From Methylobacterium aquaticum (GTDB lineage Bacteria; Pseudomonadota; Alphaproteobacteria; Rhizobiales; Beijerinckiaceae), in assembly GCF_016804325.1 (NCBI RefSeq), contig NZ_CP043627.1, forward strand, positions 4,933,501-4,997,500: DNA of 64,000 nt, in the 5' to 3' direction. The notes beneath the pieces are model-generated. The model did no database searches. It had not been told where the DNA came from and was given only the letters and a program-made list of their open reading frames with translations. Shown one piece after another: positions 32,132 through 41,320 of the stretch (the first letter of the stretch is position 1; every line of letters begins with the position of its first letter). Both the position numbers and the translations under genes were made by a program.

Positions 32132-33388
32132 ATGCGCTTCACCCTCAGCAGCCTGACCGTCGCCCTGCTGTCGTCCGGCTTCGCTCACGCCGCCGACCTG
32201 GCCGCCCCGGCCCCTGCCCCGGTGGCCGTTGTCGAACGCTGCAAGGCGACCCTGTCGCTGCCGGCCTATGGCGGCGTGATCAAGCCGAACCCGAACCCGT
32301 CCTGCGTCACCCTCGGCGGCTTCGGCGACATCTATGTCGGCGGCGCGATCACCGGCTACGCCTACACCCAGACCAACCCCTTCCCGTTCTCGGCCGCGCC
32401 GCTGCCGAGCGACCGGGCGGCCCGGGTCGACTTCACCAACATCCAGGGCTGGATCCAGAAGGCCGATGGGCCGTTCCAGTTCTACGTCCAGGCCGGCGCC
32501 TACGCGATCCCGTCCCTCGGCTTCCTGAACTACAGCGCCCTCGACCAGACCGACCTGCTGTTCACGCCCCTGCCGGTCGCCTTCGGCAAGTACGTGTTCA
32601 ACGACAACTGGTCGATCCAGGGTGGCCGCATGCCGACCCTGATCGGCACCGAGGCGCCGTTCACGTTCCAGAACCTGAACATCTCCCGCGGCCTCCTGTT
32701 CAACCAGGAGAACATCATCAACCACGGCGTGCAGGTGAACTACAGCGACGGCCCGTGGTCGGCCTCGGTCGCCGGCACCGACGGGTTCTTCTCCGGCAAC
32801 ATCAGCTGGCTCACCGGCGCCGTCACCTACAAGCTCGACGACAACAACACCTTCGGCATCAACGGCGGCCTCAACCTCGACCGCACCGACGTGCTGTCGC
32901 GCAGCCTGCGCTACTCCTACGCGACCCCGCTGTTCCAGCAGAACAGCGGCATCCTGTCGATCAACTACACCTACTCGAACGGGCCGTGGACGATCACGCC
33001 CTACTTCCAGTACACGAACGTCGCGCGTGACTTCCGGATCGGCATCGTCGAGGGGGCCTCGACCTATGGCGGCGCGGTCCTGGCGGCCTATACCTTCAAC
33101 GACAACTTCTCGCTCGCCGGCCGCGTCGAGTACATCACCCAGACCGGCGACCGCTTCTCGGGCGGCACCAGCCTGCTCTACGGCGCGGGCAGCTCGGCCC
33201 TGTCCTTCACCGTCACCCCGACCTTCACCTTCGATCGCTTCTTCGTCCGCGGCGAGTATTCGCGGGTCCAGCTCTACGACATCACCCGCGGCGACCTGGC
33301 CTTCGGCACGCTCGGCACCGGCTTCGGCCGCACCGGCAACCGCACCTCGCAGGACCGCTACATGATCGAGGGCGGCATCACCTTCTGA
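32132..33388 (+). CDS. Outer-membrane porin (beta-barrel porin-2 type)
   Basis: 418 residues. Signal peptide MRFTLSSLTVALLSSGFAHA, then mature ADLAAPAPAPVAV. The barrel has many short strands with aromatic girdles and ends in Phe (GGITF), the usual BAM recognition residue. Composition and the GGFGDIYVGGAITGYAY start recall the OmpL-like porin-2 family of methylobacteria. The ATG at 32132 is preferred; an ATG at 32111 or GTG at 32126 would extend the signal. Function: diffusion of small solutes. A perfect 14-bp terminator follows. Confidence 0.88.
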   Translation: MRFTLSSLTVALLSSGFAHAADLAAPAPAPVAVVERCKATLSLPAYGGVIKPNPNPSCVTLGGFGDIYVGGAITGYAYTQTNPFPFSAAPLPSDRAARVDFTNIQGWIQKADGPFQFYVQAGAYAIPSLGFLNYSALDQTDLLFTPLPVAFGKYVFNDNWSIQGGRMPTLIGTEAPFTFQNLNISRGLLFNQENIINHGVQVNYSDGPWSASVAGTDGFFSGNISWLTGAVTYKLDDNNTFGINGGLNLDRTDVLSRSLRYSYATPLFQQNSGILSINYTYSNGPWTITPYFQYTNVARDFRIGIVEGASTYGGAVLAAYTFNDNFSLAGRVEYITQTGDRFSGGTSLLYGAGSSALSFTVTPTFTFDRFFVRGEYSRVQLYDITRGDLAFGTLGTGFGRTGNRTSQDRYMIEGGITF

Positions 33389-33416
33389 CGCCTCCCCGAT
33401 CACCGGCGTCCCCCCC

Positions 33417-33447
33417 GCGCCCGCCCGGAATTCTTCCGGGCGGGCGC
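33417..33447 (+). terminator. Terminator after the porin gene
   Basis: GCGCCCGCCCGGAA, loop TTC, TTCCGGGCGGGCGC: a perfect 14-bp stem with a 3-base loop, 28 bases after the porin stop. Confidence 0.8.
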
Positions 33448-33579
33448 TTCGCGTTTCAACGGCTCGCGCCGCGGCGGATTCCGGATCGGCTTTCCAGGCT
33501 CGCGCAGCAGGGTTTCGCGTCGGCTTGCACGGGGCGCGCGGACGGGTACAGACCGGGCCAGACCCCGCGGAGCCGCTCC

Positions 33580-34215
33580 ATGAGCTTCCTGCCCGATACC
33601 CCGACGCTGCTGGCCTATCTCGCCGCTTGCCTGGTGCTGTTCGTCACGCCCGGTCCCGACATGAGCCTGACGCTCGCGCGCACCATCGGGTCGGGGACAC
33701 GCGCCGGGATCGTCACGGTGCTGGGCACGAGCCTCGGCACCCTGGTCCACACGCTCGCCGCCGTGCTCGGCATCTCGGCGGTCATCGCCGCCTCCGCCAC
33801 CGCCTTCACGGTGCTAAAGGTGGTCGGCGCGCTCTACCTCGCCTGGCTCGCCGTCGACGCCCTGCGCCGCGGCTCGTCCCTCCACGTCCGGGCCGAGACC
33901 GTGCGGGGCGGCCTGTGGCGCACCTTCTGGGTCGGGCTCGGGGTCAACCTCACCAACCCGAAGGTGGTCTTGTTCTTCCTGACCTTCCTGCCGCAATTCG
34001 TGCGGGCCGACGCTCCCGACCCGAGCGGTCAGCTCGCTGTCCTGGGGCTGGCCTTCATCGTCCTGTTCCTGCCGCTCGGAATCCTGATGGTGCTCGGCGC
34101 CGCCCGGGTCACCGGCGCGCTCCAGGCCCGGCCGCGGCTGATGCGGGGGATCGACTGGCTGTTCGCCGGGCTGTTCGGCGCCTTCGCGGCCCGCATCCTG
34201 CTCACGGTGCGCTGA
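33580..34215 (+). CDS. LysE/RhtB-family exporter
   Basis: 211-residue inner-membrane protein with five to six hydrophobic helices. The conserved N-terminal block ACLVLFVTPGPDMSLTLARTIGSGTRAGIVTVLG and the LTNPKVVLFFLTFLPQF motif identify the LysE/RhtB amino-acid export family. Substrate could be an amino acid or homoserine lactone. Its 3' end overlaps the last bases of the convergent diguanylate cyclase gene by 14 bases. Confidence 0.92.
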   Translation: MSFLPDTPTLLAYLAACLVLFVTPGPDMSLTLARTIGSGTRAGIVTVLGTSLGTLVHTLAAVLGISAVIAASATAFTVLKVVGALYLAWLAVDALRRGSSLHVRAETVRGGLWRTFWVGLGVNLTNPKVVLFFLTFLPQFVRADAPDPSGQLAVLGLAFIVLFLPLGILMVLGAARVTGALQARPRLMRGIDWLFAGLFGAFAARILLTVR

Positions 34216-35743
34216 CGCTGCCCGCGACGCCCGCGCCGGCGACCAGCCGCAGGTGGGGAACGGCCGGACGCGCCTCGGCCCGGCAGGTGCGGTTGCGGCC
34301 GCCGCTCTTCGCCGCGTAGAGCGCCGCATCGGCCGCCCGGTAGAGCTCTCCCTGCGCGCCGCCGATCGCTTCCGCGAGCCCGATGCTCACCGTGACCGCG
34401 CCGACCGGGATGCCGGCGGAAGCCACCGCCAGGGTCGCGACCTCGGCGTGCAGGCGCTCGGCGACCCGGGCCGCCCCCTCCGCGTCGGTGCCGGCCAGGA
34501 TGACGCCGAACTCCTCGCCGCCGATCCGGCAGACGAGGTCGCCCGGCCGGTGGAGGGCGGCCGACAGGCAGCGCGCCAGTCCGCGCAGGATCTCGTCGCC
34601 GACGGCGTGGCCGAAACGGTCGTTGAAGCGCTTGAAGTGGTCGGCATCGACGATCAGCAGCGACAGGGGGCGATCGCCGCGGGCCGTCGCCAGCGCCTGC
34701 CGCAGGGCCTCGTCGAAGCGGCGCCGGTTCGGCAGCCCGGTCAGCCCGTCGGTCAACGAGAGGCTGGCGAGCTCGGCCTCGACCGCCTCGCGGCGACGGA
34801 ATTCCCGTGCGCACAGCCGGGCCAGCACCACCGCGAGGCCGAACAGGGCGAGAAGCGTGGCGCCGATCATCAGCGCCCTGGCGCGCCATCCGGCCTCGAT
34901 CTCCTCGGTGCTGAGCCCGATCGCCAGGATCAGCGGCAGGTCGCCGACCTGGGTGAAGGTGAACAGCCGATGCACCCCGTCGCGGACGGCGCGCTCGGCG
35001 AAGCTGCCGTCGCGCTCCTGGAGCGCCCGCTGGAAGGTCGGCATCCCGGACAGGTCGGTGCCGACATCCCGCACGTCGTAGGGAAAGCGCACGATCCGGA
35101 TGCCGTCCTGGCGGATCAGGTTGATGCCGCTGTTCGGCCCGAGGCCGATCTTCGCGAGCATCCGGGTGAAGTGCGACAGCTTCAGCGTGGCGACCACCAC
35201 ACCGCCGAACGACCCGTCCGGCTTCGCGACGCGCCGGCTGAACGCCACCGTGTAGGCGCCCGACATCCGGGACTGGTACGGCTTGCTGATGTAGAGCCCG
35301 GCCTCGGGGTTCTGCCGATGGACCTGGAAGTAGTCGCGATCGGCGAAGCTCCCGCCGGCGCCCGACGGGTAATGCGAGTTGAGGGCGCCTTTGCCGTTCT
35401 CGTCGAACAGGACCAGGATGCCCGCCCCATCGGCGGTCACGACCCGGTCGAACAGGATCAGGTGCCGCAGGGCCTCGGGCGCCTGGGCGACGAGGGGGTT
35501 TTCCAGTTTGGCGATCATGCCCTGCAAGGCGAGGTCCATGATCTCGACGTTGCGCACGACGTCGGTCTCGATGAGCTGAAGGAGATTCTTCGAGGTTTCC
35601 TCGGCCCGCGACCACATCTCCTGTCGCATCTCGTACAGCATCAGCCCGGAGACGAGCAGCATGCCGAGAGGGGCCAGCACACCGAGCACGAGCCAGACCC
35701 GGACGGTCCGGGGCCCGGCGAGGAAGCGGCGCGGCGACGGCAT
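34202..35743 (-). CDS. Membrane diguanylate cyclase (dCache-GGEEF)
   Basis: 513 residues: N-terminal membrane helix (about 15-40), periplasmic double-Cache sensor (about 45-280), second helix (about 290-312), and a GGDEF domain. The catalytic signature is intact as GGEEF (about 407-411), with DGLTGLPNRRRFDEAL and DADHFKRFNDRFGHAVGDE. RPGD five residues before GGEEF is an RxxD inhibitory site, so product feedback is expected. Makes cyclic-di-GMP in response to an unknown periplasmic ligand. Convergent with the LysE-type gene, overlapping by 14 bases. Confidence 0.92.
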   Translation of the reverse strand: MPSPRRFLAGPRTVRVWLVLGVLAPLGMLLVSGLMLYEMRQEMWSRAEETSKNLLQLIETDVVRNVEIMDLALQGMIAKLENPLVAQAPEALRHLILFDRVVTADGAGILVLFDENGKGALNSHYPSGAGGSFADRDYFQVHRQNPEAGLYISKPYQSRMSGAYTVAFSRRVAKPDGSFGGVVVATLKLSHFTRMLAKIGLGPNSGINLIRQDGIRIVRFPYDVRDVGTDLSGMPTFQRALQERDGSFAERAVRDGVHRLFTFTQVGDLPLILAIGLSTEEIEAGWRARALMIGATLLALFGLAVVLARLCAREFRRREAVEAELASLSLTDGLTGLPNRRRFDEALRQALATARGDRPLSLLIVDADHFKRFNDRFGHAVGDEILRGLARCLSAALHRPGDLVCRIGGEEFGVILAGTDAEGAARVAERLHAEVATLAVASAGIPVGAVTVSIGLAEAIGGAQGELYRAADAALYAAKSGGRNRTCRAEARPAVPHLRLVAGAGVAGSVSAP

Positions 35744-35901
35744 CGGGACGGATCTCTCGGAAACGACTTCACCAGAAGCCTACCCCGCGCCCGAAACTCT
35801 AAACAAGACTTTCACGCGGCGGGCGTTCCCGGCCTCTTCCACAACCGGGACACGCCGGCCTCCGTGATATCGTGTGAGACGCTTGACAGCCCACGGCCGC
35901 C

Positions 35902-36402
35902 TCAGCGCCGCGGCGGCGCGGCCCACATCGTCGCCGGCCCGCGCCCGGCGAAGCGGCCGGCCGCGAGCCAGTAGACCAGCCCGGCGACCCCGCCGGCGCA
36001 GAACAGGAGCGCCGTCACCCGCCCCTCGCTGGCCCCGACCGGCCCGGCGGCGCCGCGCATCAGCCAGGGCAGGAGCGCCGTGAGGAGGCCGGTGGCGCCG
36101 CCGTACCAGGCGAGCGCGCGCCACCCCAGCACCTCGCCGACGATCGCGTTGAGGACGGGCGGCACCGCGACGAGGAGCAGGATCGCGCGGCCCAAGCTCA
36201 AGGCGGCCTCGACCATCCCGGGATCGGGCGCGTAGCCCTCCGCGAGGTCCGACAGCACGGCCTCCAGCCCCGACAGGCCGAATTGGCCCAGAAGGTCGCG
36301 GAGGATCGGATCCATCGCGACGCCGATCCCGAGGGCGAGCGCCCCGCAGGCGATCGCCATCAGGAGCCCGGTCGCGACGGCGAGGAGACGGCCAAGCGAC
36401 AT
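35902..36402 (-). CDS. Hypothetical inner-membrane protein
   Basis: 166 residues with about four hydrophobic helices (near 8-30, 68-90, 97-117, 130-150). No catalytic motif recognised. It starts 10 bases after the rlmN stop and is probably co-transcribed with it. Confidence 0.75.
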   Translation of the reverse strand: MSLGRLLAVATGLLMAIACGALALGIGVAMDPILRDLLGQFGLSGLEAVLSDLAEGYAPDPGMVEAALSLGRAILLLVAVPPVLNAIVGEVLGWRALAWYGGATGLLTALLPWLMRGAAGPVGASEGRVTALLFCAGGVAGLVYWLAAGRFAGRGPATMWAAPPRR

Positions 36403-36412
36403 CGTTCGTCCG

Positions 36413-37720
36413 TCAGTCGTCGTCGTGGCCCACGGCGTAGACGCCCTCGGCGCCGATCCCTTCTTCCAGCATCAGCCGGGCGCGGGCCCGCAGCTTCTCG
36501 GTCTCGCTCTTGAGCTGGCCGCAGGCCGCCAGGATGTCGCGGCCCCGCGGCGTGCGCACCGGCGAGGCGTAGCCGGCATTGAACACGATCTCGGAGAAGC
36601 GCTCGATCCGCTCCCAGTCCGAGCACTCGTACTTGGAGCCGGGCCATGGGTTGAACGGGATCAGGTTGATCTTGGCCGGGATGCCCTTCAGCAGCCGCAC
36701 CAGCTCGCGGGCCTCTGCGTCGGAATCGTTGACGCCCTTCAGCATCACGTACTCGAAGGTGATGCGGCGGGCATTCGACACGCCCGGATAGTCGCGGCAG
36801 GCCTGAAGCAGGTCGCGGATCGGGTATTTACGGTTGAGCGGCACCAATTCGTTGCGCAGGTCGTCGCGCACGGCGTGCAGCGAGATCGCCAGCATGGCGT
36901 TGGCATCGAGGCCGAGCCGCTCGAATTGCGGCACCACGCCGGAGGTCGAGACGGTGATGCGCCGGCGCGACAGGCCTAAGCCCTCGTGGTCGCTCATCAC
37001 GCCGACCGCGTCGATGACGTTGTCGACGTTGTAGAGCGGCTCGCCCATGCCCATGAACACGATGTTCGAGACGAAGCGCGAGCCGTCGACCGGCACGAAG
37101 GCCCCCTTCGGCGGGGTCTTGCCCGGCCAGTCGCCGAGGCGGTCGCGGGCCACCACCAGCTGCGAGACGATCTCTTCGGCCGACAGGTTGCGCACCAGGC
37201 GCTGCGTGCCGGTATGGCAGAACGAGCAGGTGAGCGTGCAGCCGACCTGCGACGAGACGCAGAGCGTGCCGCGGTCGTTGGCCGGGATGTAGACGCACTC
37301 GATCTCGGCGCCGCGATTGTGGTCGTGCTTGCCGGTCGGCGGCATGCGGATCAGCCACTTGCGGGTGCCGTCGCGCGACACCTGCTCGTTCACCACCTCG
37401 GGCCGGTCGAGGGTGTGGATGCCGGCGAGCTGGTTCTTCAGCACCTTGCTGACGTTGGTCATCTCGTCGAAGGACGCCGCGCCGCGCACGTTGATCCAGT
37501 GCCACAGCTGGCCGGCCCGCATGCGCTGCTCGCGCTCGGGCACGCCGATGGCGGCGAGCCGCCCCTTCAGGGCCTCGCGGGTCAGGCCGACGAGGGAGGT
37601 CGGACCGGTGGTCTCCAGCGCCTCGGGGCGGATCTCGGGCGTCTTCTCGATCGCCGGGGGGTGTGCTGCTGAAACGGCGCCATCCCCGCGCCGGGCGGTG
37701 TCGAACGACGCCGTCGCCAT
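36413..37720 (-). CDS. rlmN: Dual-specificity 23S rRNA/tRNA m2A methyltransferase RlmN
   Basis: 435-residue radical SAM enzyme that methylates C2 of A2503 in 23S rRNA and A37 in some tRNAs. The CxxxCxxC iron-sulfur motif is in [25 protein letters not shown] precedes the SAM region, and the C-terminal Cys in [13 protein letters not shown] is the methyl-carrying cysteine. The N-terminal helical domain contains [12 protein letters not shown]. About 30 N-terminal residues are extra compared with typical homologues. It lies downstream of an IalB-family gene on the same strand. Confidence 0.96.
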   Translation of the reverse strand: MATASFDTARRGDGAVSAAHPPAIEKTPEIRPEALETTGPTSLVGLTREALKGRLAAIGVPEREQRMRAGQLWHWINVRGAASFDEMTNVSKVLKNQLAGIHTLDRPEVVNEQVSRDGTRKWLIRMPPTGKHDHNRGAEIECVYIPANDRGTLCVSSQVGCTLTCSFCHTGTQRLVRNLSAEEIVSQLVVARDRLGDWPGKTPPKGAFVPVDGSRFVSNIVFMGMGEPLYNVDNVIDAVGVMSDHEGLGLSRRRITVSTSGVVPQFERLGLDANAMLAISLHAVRDDLRNELVPLNRKYPIRDLLQACRDYPGVSNARRITFEYVMLKGVNDSDAEARELVRLLKGIPAKINLIPFNPWPGSKYECSDWERIERFSEIVFNAGYASPVRTPRGRDILAACGQLKSETEKLRARARLMLEEGIGAEGVYAVGHDDD

Positions 37721-37845
37721 GATCTTACGAACCTTCGAATGAAACGGATGAGGGCCGCATATAGGGGTATTCGGGCGGAAACGCGATGGGCGGGCACGGA
37801 ATCCGGTGAGGACCGGGCGTGCCGGCAGAAAGAAGAGGCGCGGGT

Positions 37846-38175
37846 TTCCCCTCTCCCGCGGAAGGCAGGGCTGTCAGAGAAAAACCCCTTTCGGAACCGA
37901 GCGCGGGATCCCCTCTCCAGGCGATACCGGGCTTGCCCGGTATCGCTGCAAGGTGTGGGAGAGGAGTAGGGGCGATCGAAGATCGCGCAGGGTGGAGACG
38001 GTGCCGCAATGACTCTGAACTGTCGAGCTGCGCAGCTCGACGCTTAGTGGCTTACCCTGAAGCCGAGCCACCCTCACGCGGGATCTTCGATCCCCCGGCC
38101 CCTCTCCCACACGGAAAGAGGGGAGATGCGCCATCCCTTTTCCCGGACAGCCCTGCGCAAAAGGGAGAGGAGGCA
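37846..38175. repeat. Long inverted repeat, family C
   Basis: Two nested arm pairs. Outer: CAGGGCTGTC (about 37866) against GACAGCCCTG (about 38148), next to CCCTCTCCC and GGGAGAGG. Inner: a GTGGGAGAGG...GATCGAAGATC...CAGGGTGG arm (about 37955-38000) against CCACCCTCACGCG...GATCTTCGATC...CCTCTCCCAC (about 38068-38112). It fills the gap between the IalB-family gene and rlmN, so any shared transcript must pass through it. Confidence 0.6.
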
Positions 38176-38216
38176 CCCGCGCCCCGCCTTCACCCGGTTT
38201 TCAAAGTATCGTCAGC

Positions 38217-38819
38217 TTACTTGCACTCGTCCCGCGTCCGCTTCATCGCCTCGCCGAAGCCGTCGAGGGCGTATTCGTCGGTCGAGGCGTTGCCGCGCTG
38301 CGAGACCGCCTTGACGACGACCTTCTTGCCGCGGGACATCTCGGCGACGACCTTGCTCTCGTCGGCCGGGTTCTGCACCCAGGCATTGGCGCCCTTCACC
38401 ACCAGCGCGTAGCGGGCCGAGCCGATCGCCAGGCTCGGATCGGAGGCGCTGGACGCCGGGGTCGGCACCGCGCCGTTCGCCGCCGCGGTGGTGGTCGTCT
38501 GGCCGCTGCCCGGCTTGGGCGCGAAGCCGAGCATCACCGCGACCTCGTTGTTGACCTTCTCGCCCTTGCGCACGGTGACGAAGAGGTAGGCCGGATCGCG
38601 CTTCAGGCTCTTGGGCAGCCGCACCTGCGGCTGGCTGATGGCGTAGCAGATGCGCGACTTGCCCTCGCCGGCGGCGAAGACGTTCCAGTCGCCGAAGGTG
38701 CCGATGGGACTGGCCTGGAGGCTCGGGGGCGCGGCCTCCGCCTTGGGCTTCGGCCGGGCTTCGGCGGGCAGGACGAGGGCGAACAGGCCGAGGGCGGCGA
38801 GGAGGGATGCGCGAGTCAT
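38217..38819 (-). CDS. Invasion-associated locus B (IalB) family protein
   Basis: 200-residue secreted protein: signal peptide to about residue 21 (LLAALGLFALVLPAEA), then the IalB fold marked by GTFGDWNVFAAGEGKSRICYAISQP, KNEV-like VNNEVAVMLGF, and a final ...TRDECK with the second Cys. In Hyphomicrobiales these periplasmic proteins are widespread and not tied to invasion. A GAAGTGGATACCGG-type repeat begins 9 bases upstream of its start codon. Confidence 0.85.
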   Translation of the reverse strand: MTRASLLAALGLFALVLPAEARPKPKAEAAPPSLQASPIGTFGDWNVFAAGEGKSRICYAISQPQVRLPKSLKRDPAYLFVTVRKGEKVNNEVAVMLGFAPKPGSGQTTTTAAANGAVPTPASSASDPSLAIGSARYALVVKGANAWVQNPADESKVVAEMSRGKKVVVKAVSQRGNASTDEYALDGFGEAMKRTRDECK

Positions 38820-38828
38820 GCGGGCACT

Positions 38829-38934
38829 CTAGAGCATTATCCGACGAAGTGGATACCGGTTCGTCGCAGAAAATGCGGCGAAATCAAACACCTAGCGCTG
38901 CGCCCGATCGCGGCGCGATCGGGCGCAGCGCTAG
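38829..38934. repeat. GAAGTGGATACCGG repeat with perfect 20-bp hairpin
   Basis: CTAGAGCATTATCCGACGAA, GTGGATACCGGTTCGTCG and AAAATGCGGCG are followed by a perfect hairpin: CTAGCGCTGCGCCCGATCGC (38892-38911), loop GGC, exact complement (38915-38934). A related copy starts at 49354, and a fragment AAAATGCGGCGGAATCA follows near 38968. Confidence 0.8.
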
Positions 38935-39096
38935 AAACGGGGGGTGCGCTTGCCCACCCGATTGCCGGAAAATGCGGCGGAATCAGTGGGCTGCGCGCAC
39001 GTTCCGGCGAATTGCTGCGGTGCAGGAATGACCCGCGGCCCCCGGTGGGGCATGGTCCGCCCCGAGAAAACGCACACGAGAGGCCGCGAAGGTCGC

Positions 39097-40149
39097 ATGA
39101 ACGCCCCATCCCCGTCGGACCTGCCCGAGACCATCCCGGTGCGCGAGGCGCACCGCTTCCCGACCGAAGCGCTGGAAGCGTTCATCGCCGAGCACGGGCT
39201 GGGGCGTCTCACCGAGCTGCGCCAGATGCGCGGCGGGCAATCGAACCCGACCTTCCTGGTCATCGCCGAGGCCGGCGAATACGTGCTGAGGAAGCAGCCG
39301 CCGGGCAAGCTCCTGCCCTCCGCCCACGCGGTCGACCGGGAGTTCCGGGTGTTGCAGGCCCTGTCGCGCACCGACGTGCCGGTGCCGCAGGCGGTGGCCT
39401 ATTGCGCCGACCCCGCCGTGATCGGCACCCCGTTCTACCTGATGGAGCGGCTGCACGGCCGGGTGTTCTGGGATCCGCTGCTGCCCGAACTGCCGCGCGA
39501 GGAGCGGGCGGGAATCTATGACGGGATGAACGAGGCGCTCGCGCGCCTCCACCTCGTCGATCCCGGGGCGGTCGGCCTCGGCGATTTCGGCCGCGCCGGC
39601 AACTACTTCCAGCGCCAGACCGAGCGCTGGTCGAAGCAGTGGACCGCCTCGAAGACCCGGGAGAACCCCGCGATCGACCGCCTCGCCGAGTGGCTGCCGG
39701 CCCACATCCCGGCGGACAGCGACGAGACCCGGATCGTCCACGGCGATTTCCGCCTCGACAACATGATCTTCCACAAGAGCGAGCCGCGGGTGATCGGCAT
39801 CATCGACTGGGAACTGGCGACGCTCGGCCATCCGCTCGCCGATCTCGGCTATAACTGCATCGCCTACAACACCGACCCGTCCGCCTATCGCGGCATGCTC
39901 GGATACGACCTTCCCGCCCTGGGCATCCCGACCCAGGACGAGTACGTGCGCCGCTACTGCGAGCGCACCGGGCGGCGCGACGGCATCACGCCGTTCCACG
40001 TCGCCTTCGCGCTGTTCCGACTGGCGGTAATCCTGGAGGGCGTGCTCGCCCGCTCCAAGGCCGGCAACGCCTCGAGCGACGAGGCGAGCCAGAAGGGCGC
40101 GCTCGGCATCGCGCTTGCCGAGCGGGGCTGGGAGCTGGCGAAAGGCTGA
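39097..40149 (+). CDS. Aminoglycoside-phosphotransferase-fold family protein
   Basis: 350-residue kinase-like protein. GQSNPTFLVIAEAGEYVLRKQPPG is the nucleotide lobe with Lys, IVHGDFRLDNMIF holds the catalytic Asp and Asn, and GIIDWELATLGHP the metal-binding Asp. The closest pattern is the 'phosphotransferase family' found fused to or beside acyl-CoA dehydrogenases (ACAD10/11-like), suggesting action on 4-hydroxy fatty acids. No acyl-CoA dehydrogenase is adjacent here. ATG 39097 gives the conserved start. Confidence 0.87.
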   Translation: MNAPSPSDLPETIPVREAHRFPTEALEAFIAEHGLGRLTELRQMRGGQSNPTFLVIAEAGEYVLRKQPPGKLLPSAHAVDREFRVLQALSRTDVPVPQAVAYCADPAVIGTPFYLMERLHGRVFWDPLLPELPREERAGIYDGMNEALARLHLVDPGAVGLGDFGRAGNYFQRQTERWSKQWTASKTRENPAIDRLAEWLPAHIPADSDETRIVHGDFRLDNMIFHKSEPRVIGIIDWELATLGHPLADLGYNCIAYNTDPSAYRGMLGYDLPALGIPTQDEYVRRYCERTGRRDGITPFHVAFALFRLAVILEGVLARSKAGNASSDEASQKGALGIALAERGWELAKG

Positions 40150-40180
40150 CGACCGGACTGGGCCGTCGCCCGACGGCCCG

Positions 40181-40375
40181 TCACGCCCGGGCGGCGTCCT
40201 CGCGCTCGCGGCGCCGCCGCAGGCGGGTGACGCCGTAGATCGTCGCGAGCCGCAGGCGGGCGGAGCGGACCGGGGGCGCGCTGCGCTCGGCCTGGAACGC
40301 CGCGATGGTGCGGAGCGCCGCCGCGACGGAGCGCTCCAGGGCGGCGGTGTCGTCGGTGATCCGGACGGGCTGCAT
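40181..40375 (-). CDS. Small hypothetical basic protein
   Basis: 64 residues, MQPVRITDDTAALERSVAAA..., ending in a cluster of arginines (RLRRRREREDAARA). AGGAGGGGA lies upstream of ATG 40375, supporting translation. Predicted mostly helical; family unknown. Confidence 0.55.
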   Translation of the reverse strand: MQPVRITDDTAALERSVAAALRTIAAFQAERSAPPVRSARLRLATIYGVTRLRRRREREDAARA

Positions 40376-40553
40376 CGGGATGTCCCCTCCTGCTGTCTGT
40401 CTTCCGGTTTGACCCCGACAATCCGGCGCGCGCGGGGCCGGATCGTGGCAAGTCCGAGCCTCGATCAAGACTTTCTTCATCATTCGACAGGGCGGTTTCG
40501 CCGGGTCGACGCCGTCCCGGGACCGGACCGACCCCGGGACGGCGCTTCCGCGA

Positions 40554-41123
40554 TCAGACGACCGGCACGACGGTCCAGGCGGCCGATGCGGCGACAGCCA
40601 CGTCGAACGCACCCTCCACTCCCTCGCGCCAGAGCGAGAACAGCGTCGGCGGGCTGAGCGCCAGGACGGCGTGGACCTCCCGGCGGCCCGGGCGCAATTC
40701 GGCGCCGAGACGCCTGGCGAGCGCCCGCATCGGGCGATTGCCGGCAAGGCAGCGCAGGTGCAGCCGGCGCGTGCCGCCGTTGCGGGCGGCCTGCGCGAGG
40801 CGCGCGCCGAGGGCGGCGCCGAGCCCCCGCCCGCGATGGCCGGGCGCCACCGCGAAGGCGATTTCGGCCTCTTTCGCCGCCCCGACGGGACGCAATTCGC
40901 CGATGCCCTGCAATTCTCCTTGCGCGAAGGCGCCGAAGACCATCCCCTCGGCGGAGACGGCATGGGCCGCATAGGACGCGGCCGCGGCCTCGCTCACCGT
41001 GCCCATGAAGCGGTCGAAGCGGGAATCCGGGTCGAGGCCCCGGAACAGGGTGACGACCGCATCGCGGTCGGTCGACCAGAGGCGCCGGATCTGGATGCCG
41101 GCAAGTCGCTGGGTGTCTGGCAT
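40554..41123 (-). CDS. GNAT-family N-acetyltransferase
   Basis: 189-residue acyltransferase. The acetyl-CoA loop is VAPGHRGRGLGAALGARL (RxxGxG), preceded by EAEIAFAV. The N terminus (GIQIRRLWSTDRDAVVTLFRGLDPDSRFDRFMG) matches stand-alone GNAT proteins that resemble the acetyltransferase module of Pat-type enzymes. ATG 41123 is chosen; further upstream sequence is not conserved-looking. Substrate unknown. Confidence 0.82.
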   Translation of the reverse strand: MPDTQRLAGIQIRRLWSTDRDAVVTLFRGLDPDSRFDRFMGTVSEAAAASYAAHAVSAEGMVFGAFAQGELQGIGELRPVGAAKEAEIAFAVAPGHRGRGLGAALGARLAQAARNGGTRRLHLRCLAGNRPMRALARRLGAELRPGRREVHAVLALSPPTLFSLWREGVEGAFDVAVAASAAWTVVPVV

Positions 41124-41320
41124 TCTCGAGGTGCACTCCGAACGGGTTCGGCACGATCTCGAGCGTTTCCTCGTCCCGGTCGCCGACCGGGATTGTGCAA
41201 TGCAGCAGATGGGAGTGCCGTTCCGGGGTTGCATGGCCGGACGGCCGTGCCGCCGGCGCATGGCGCCGCCATGATCTCACCGCATTGCGCGGGCCCGCGC
41301 GCCGCGATAATCCCGTCTCC

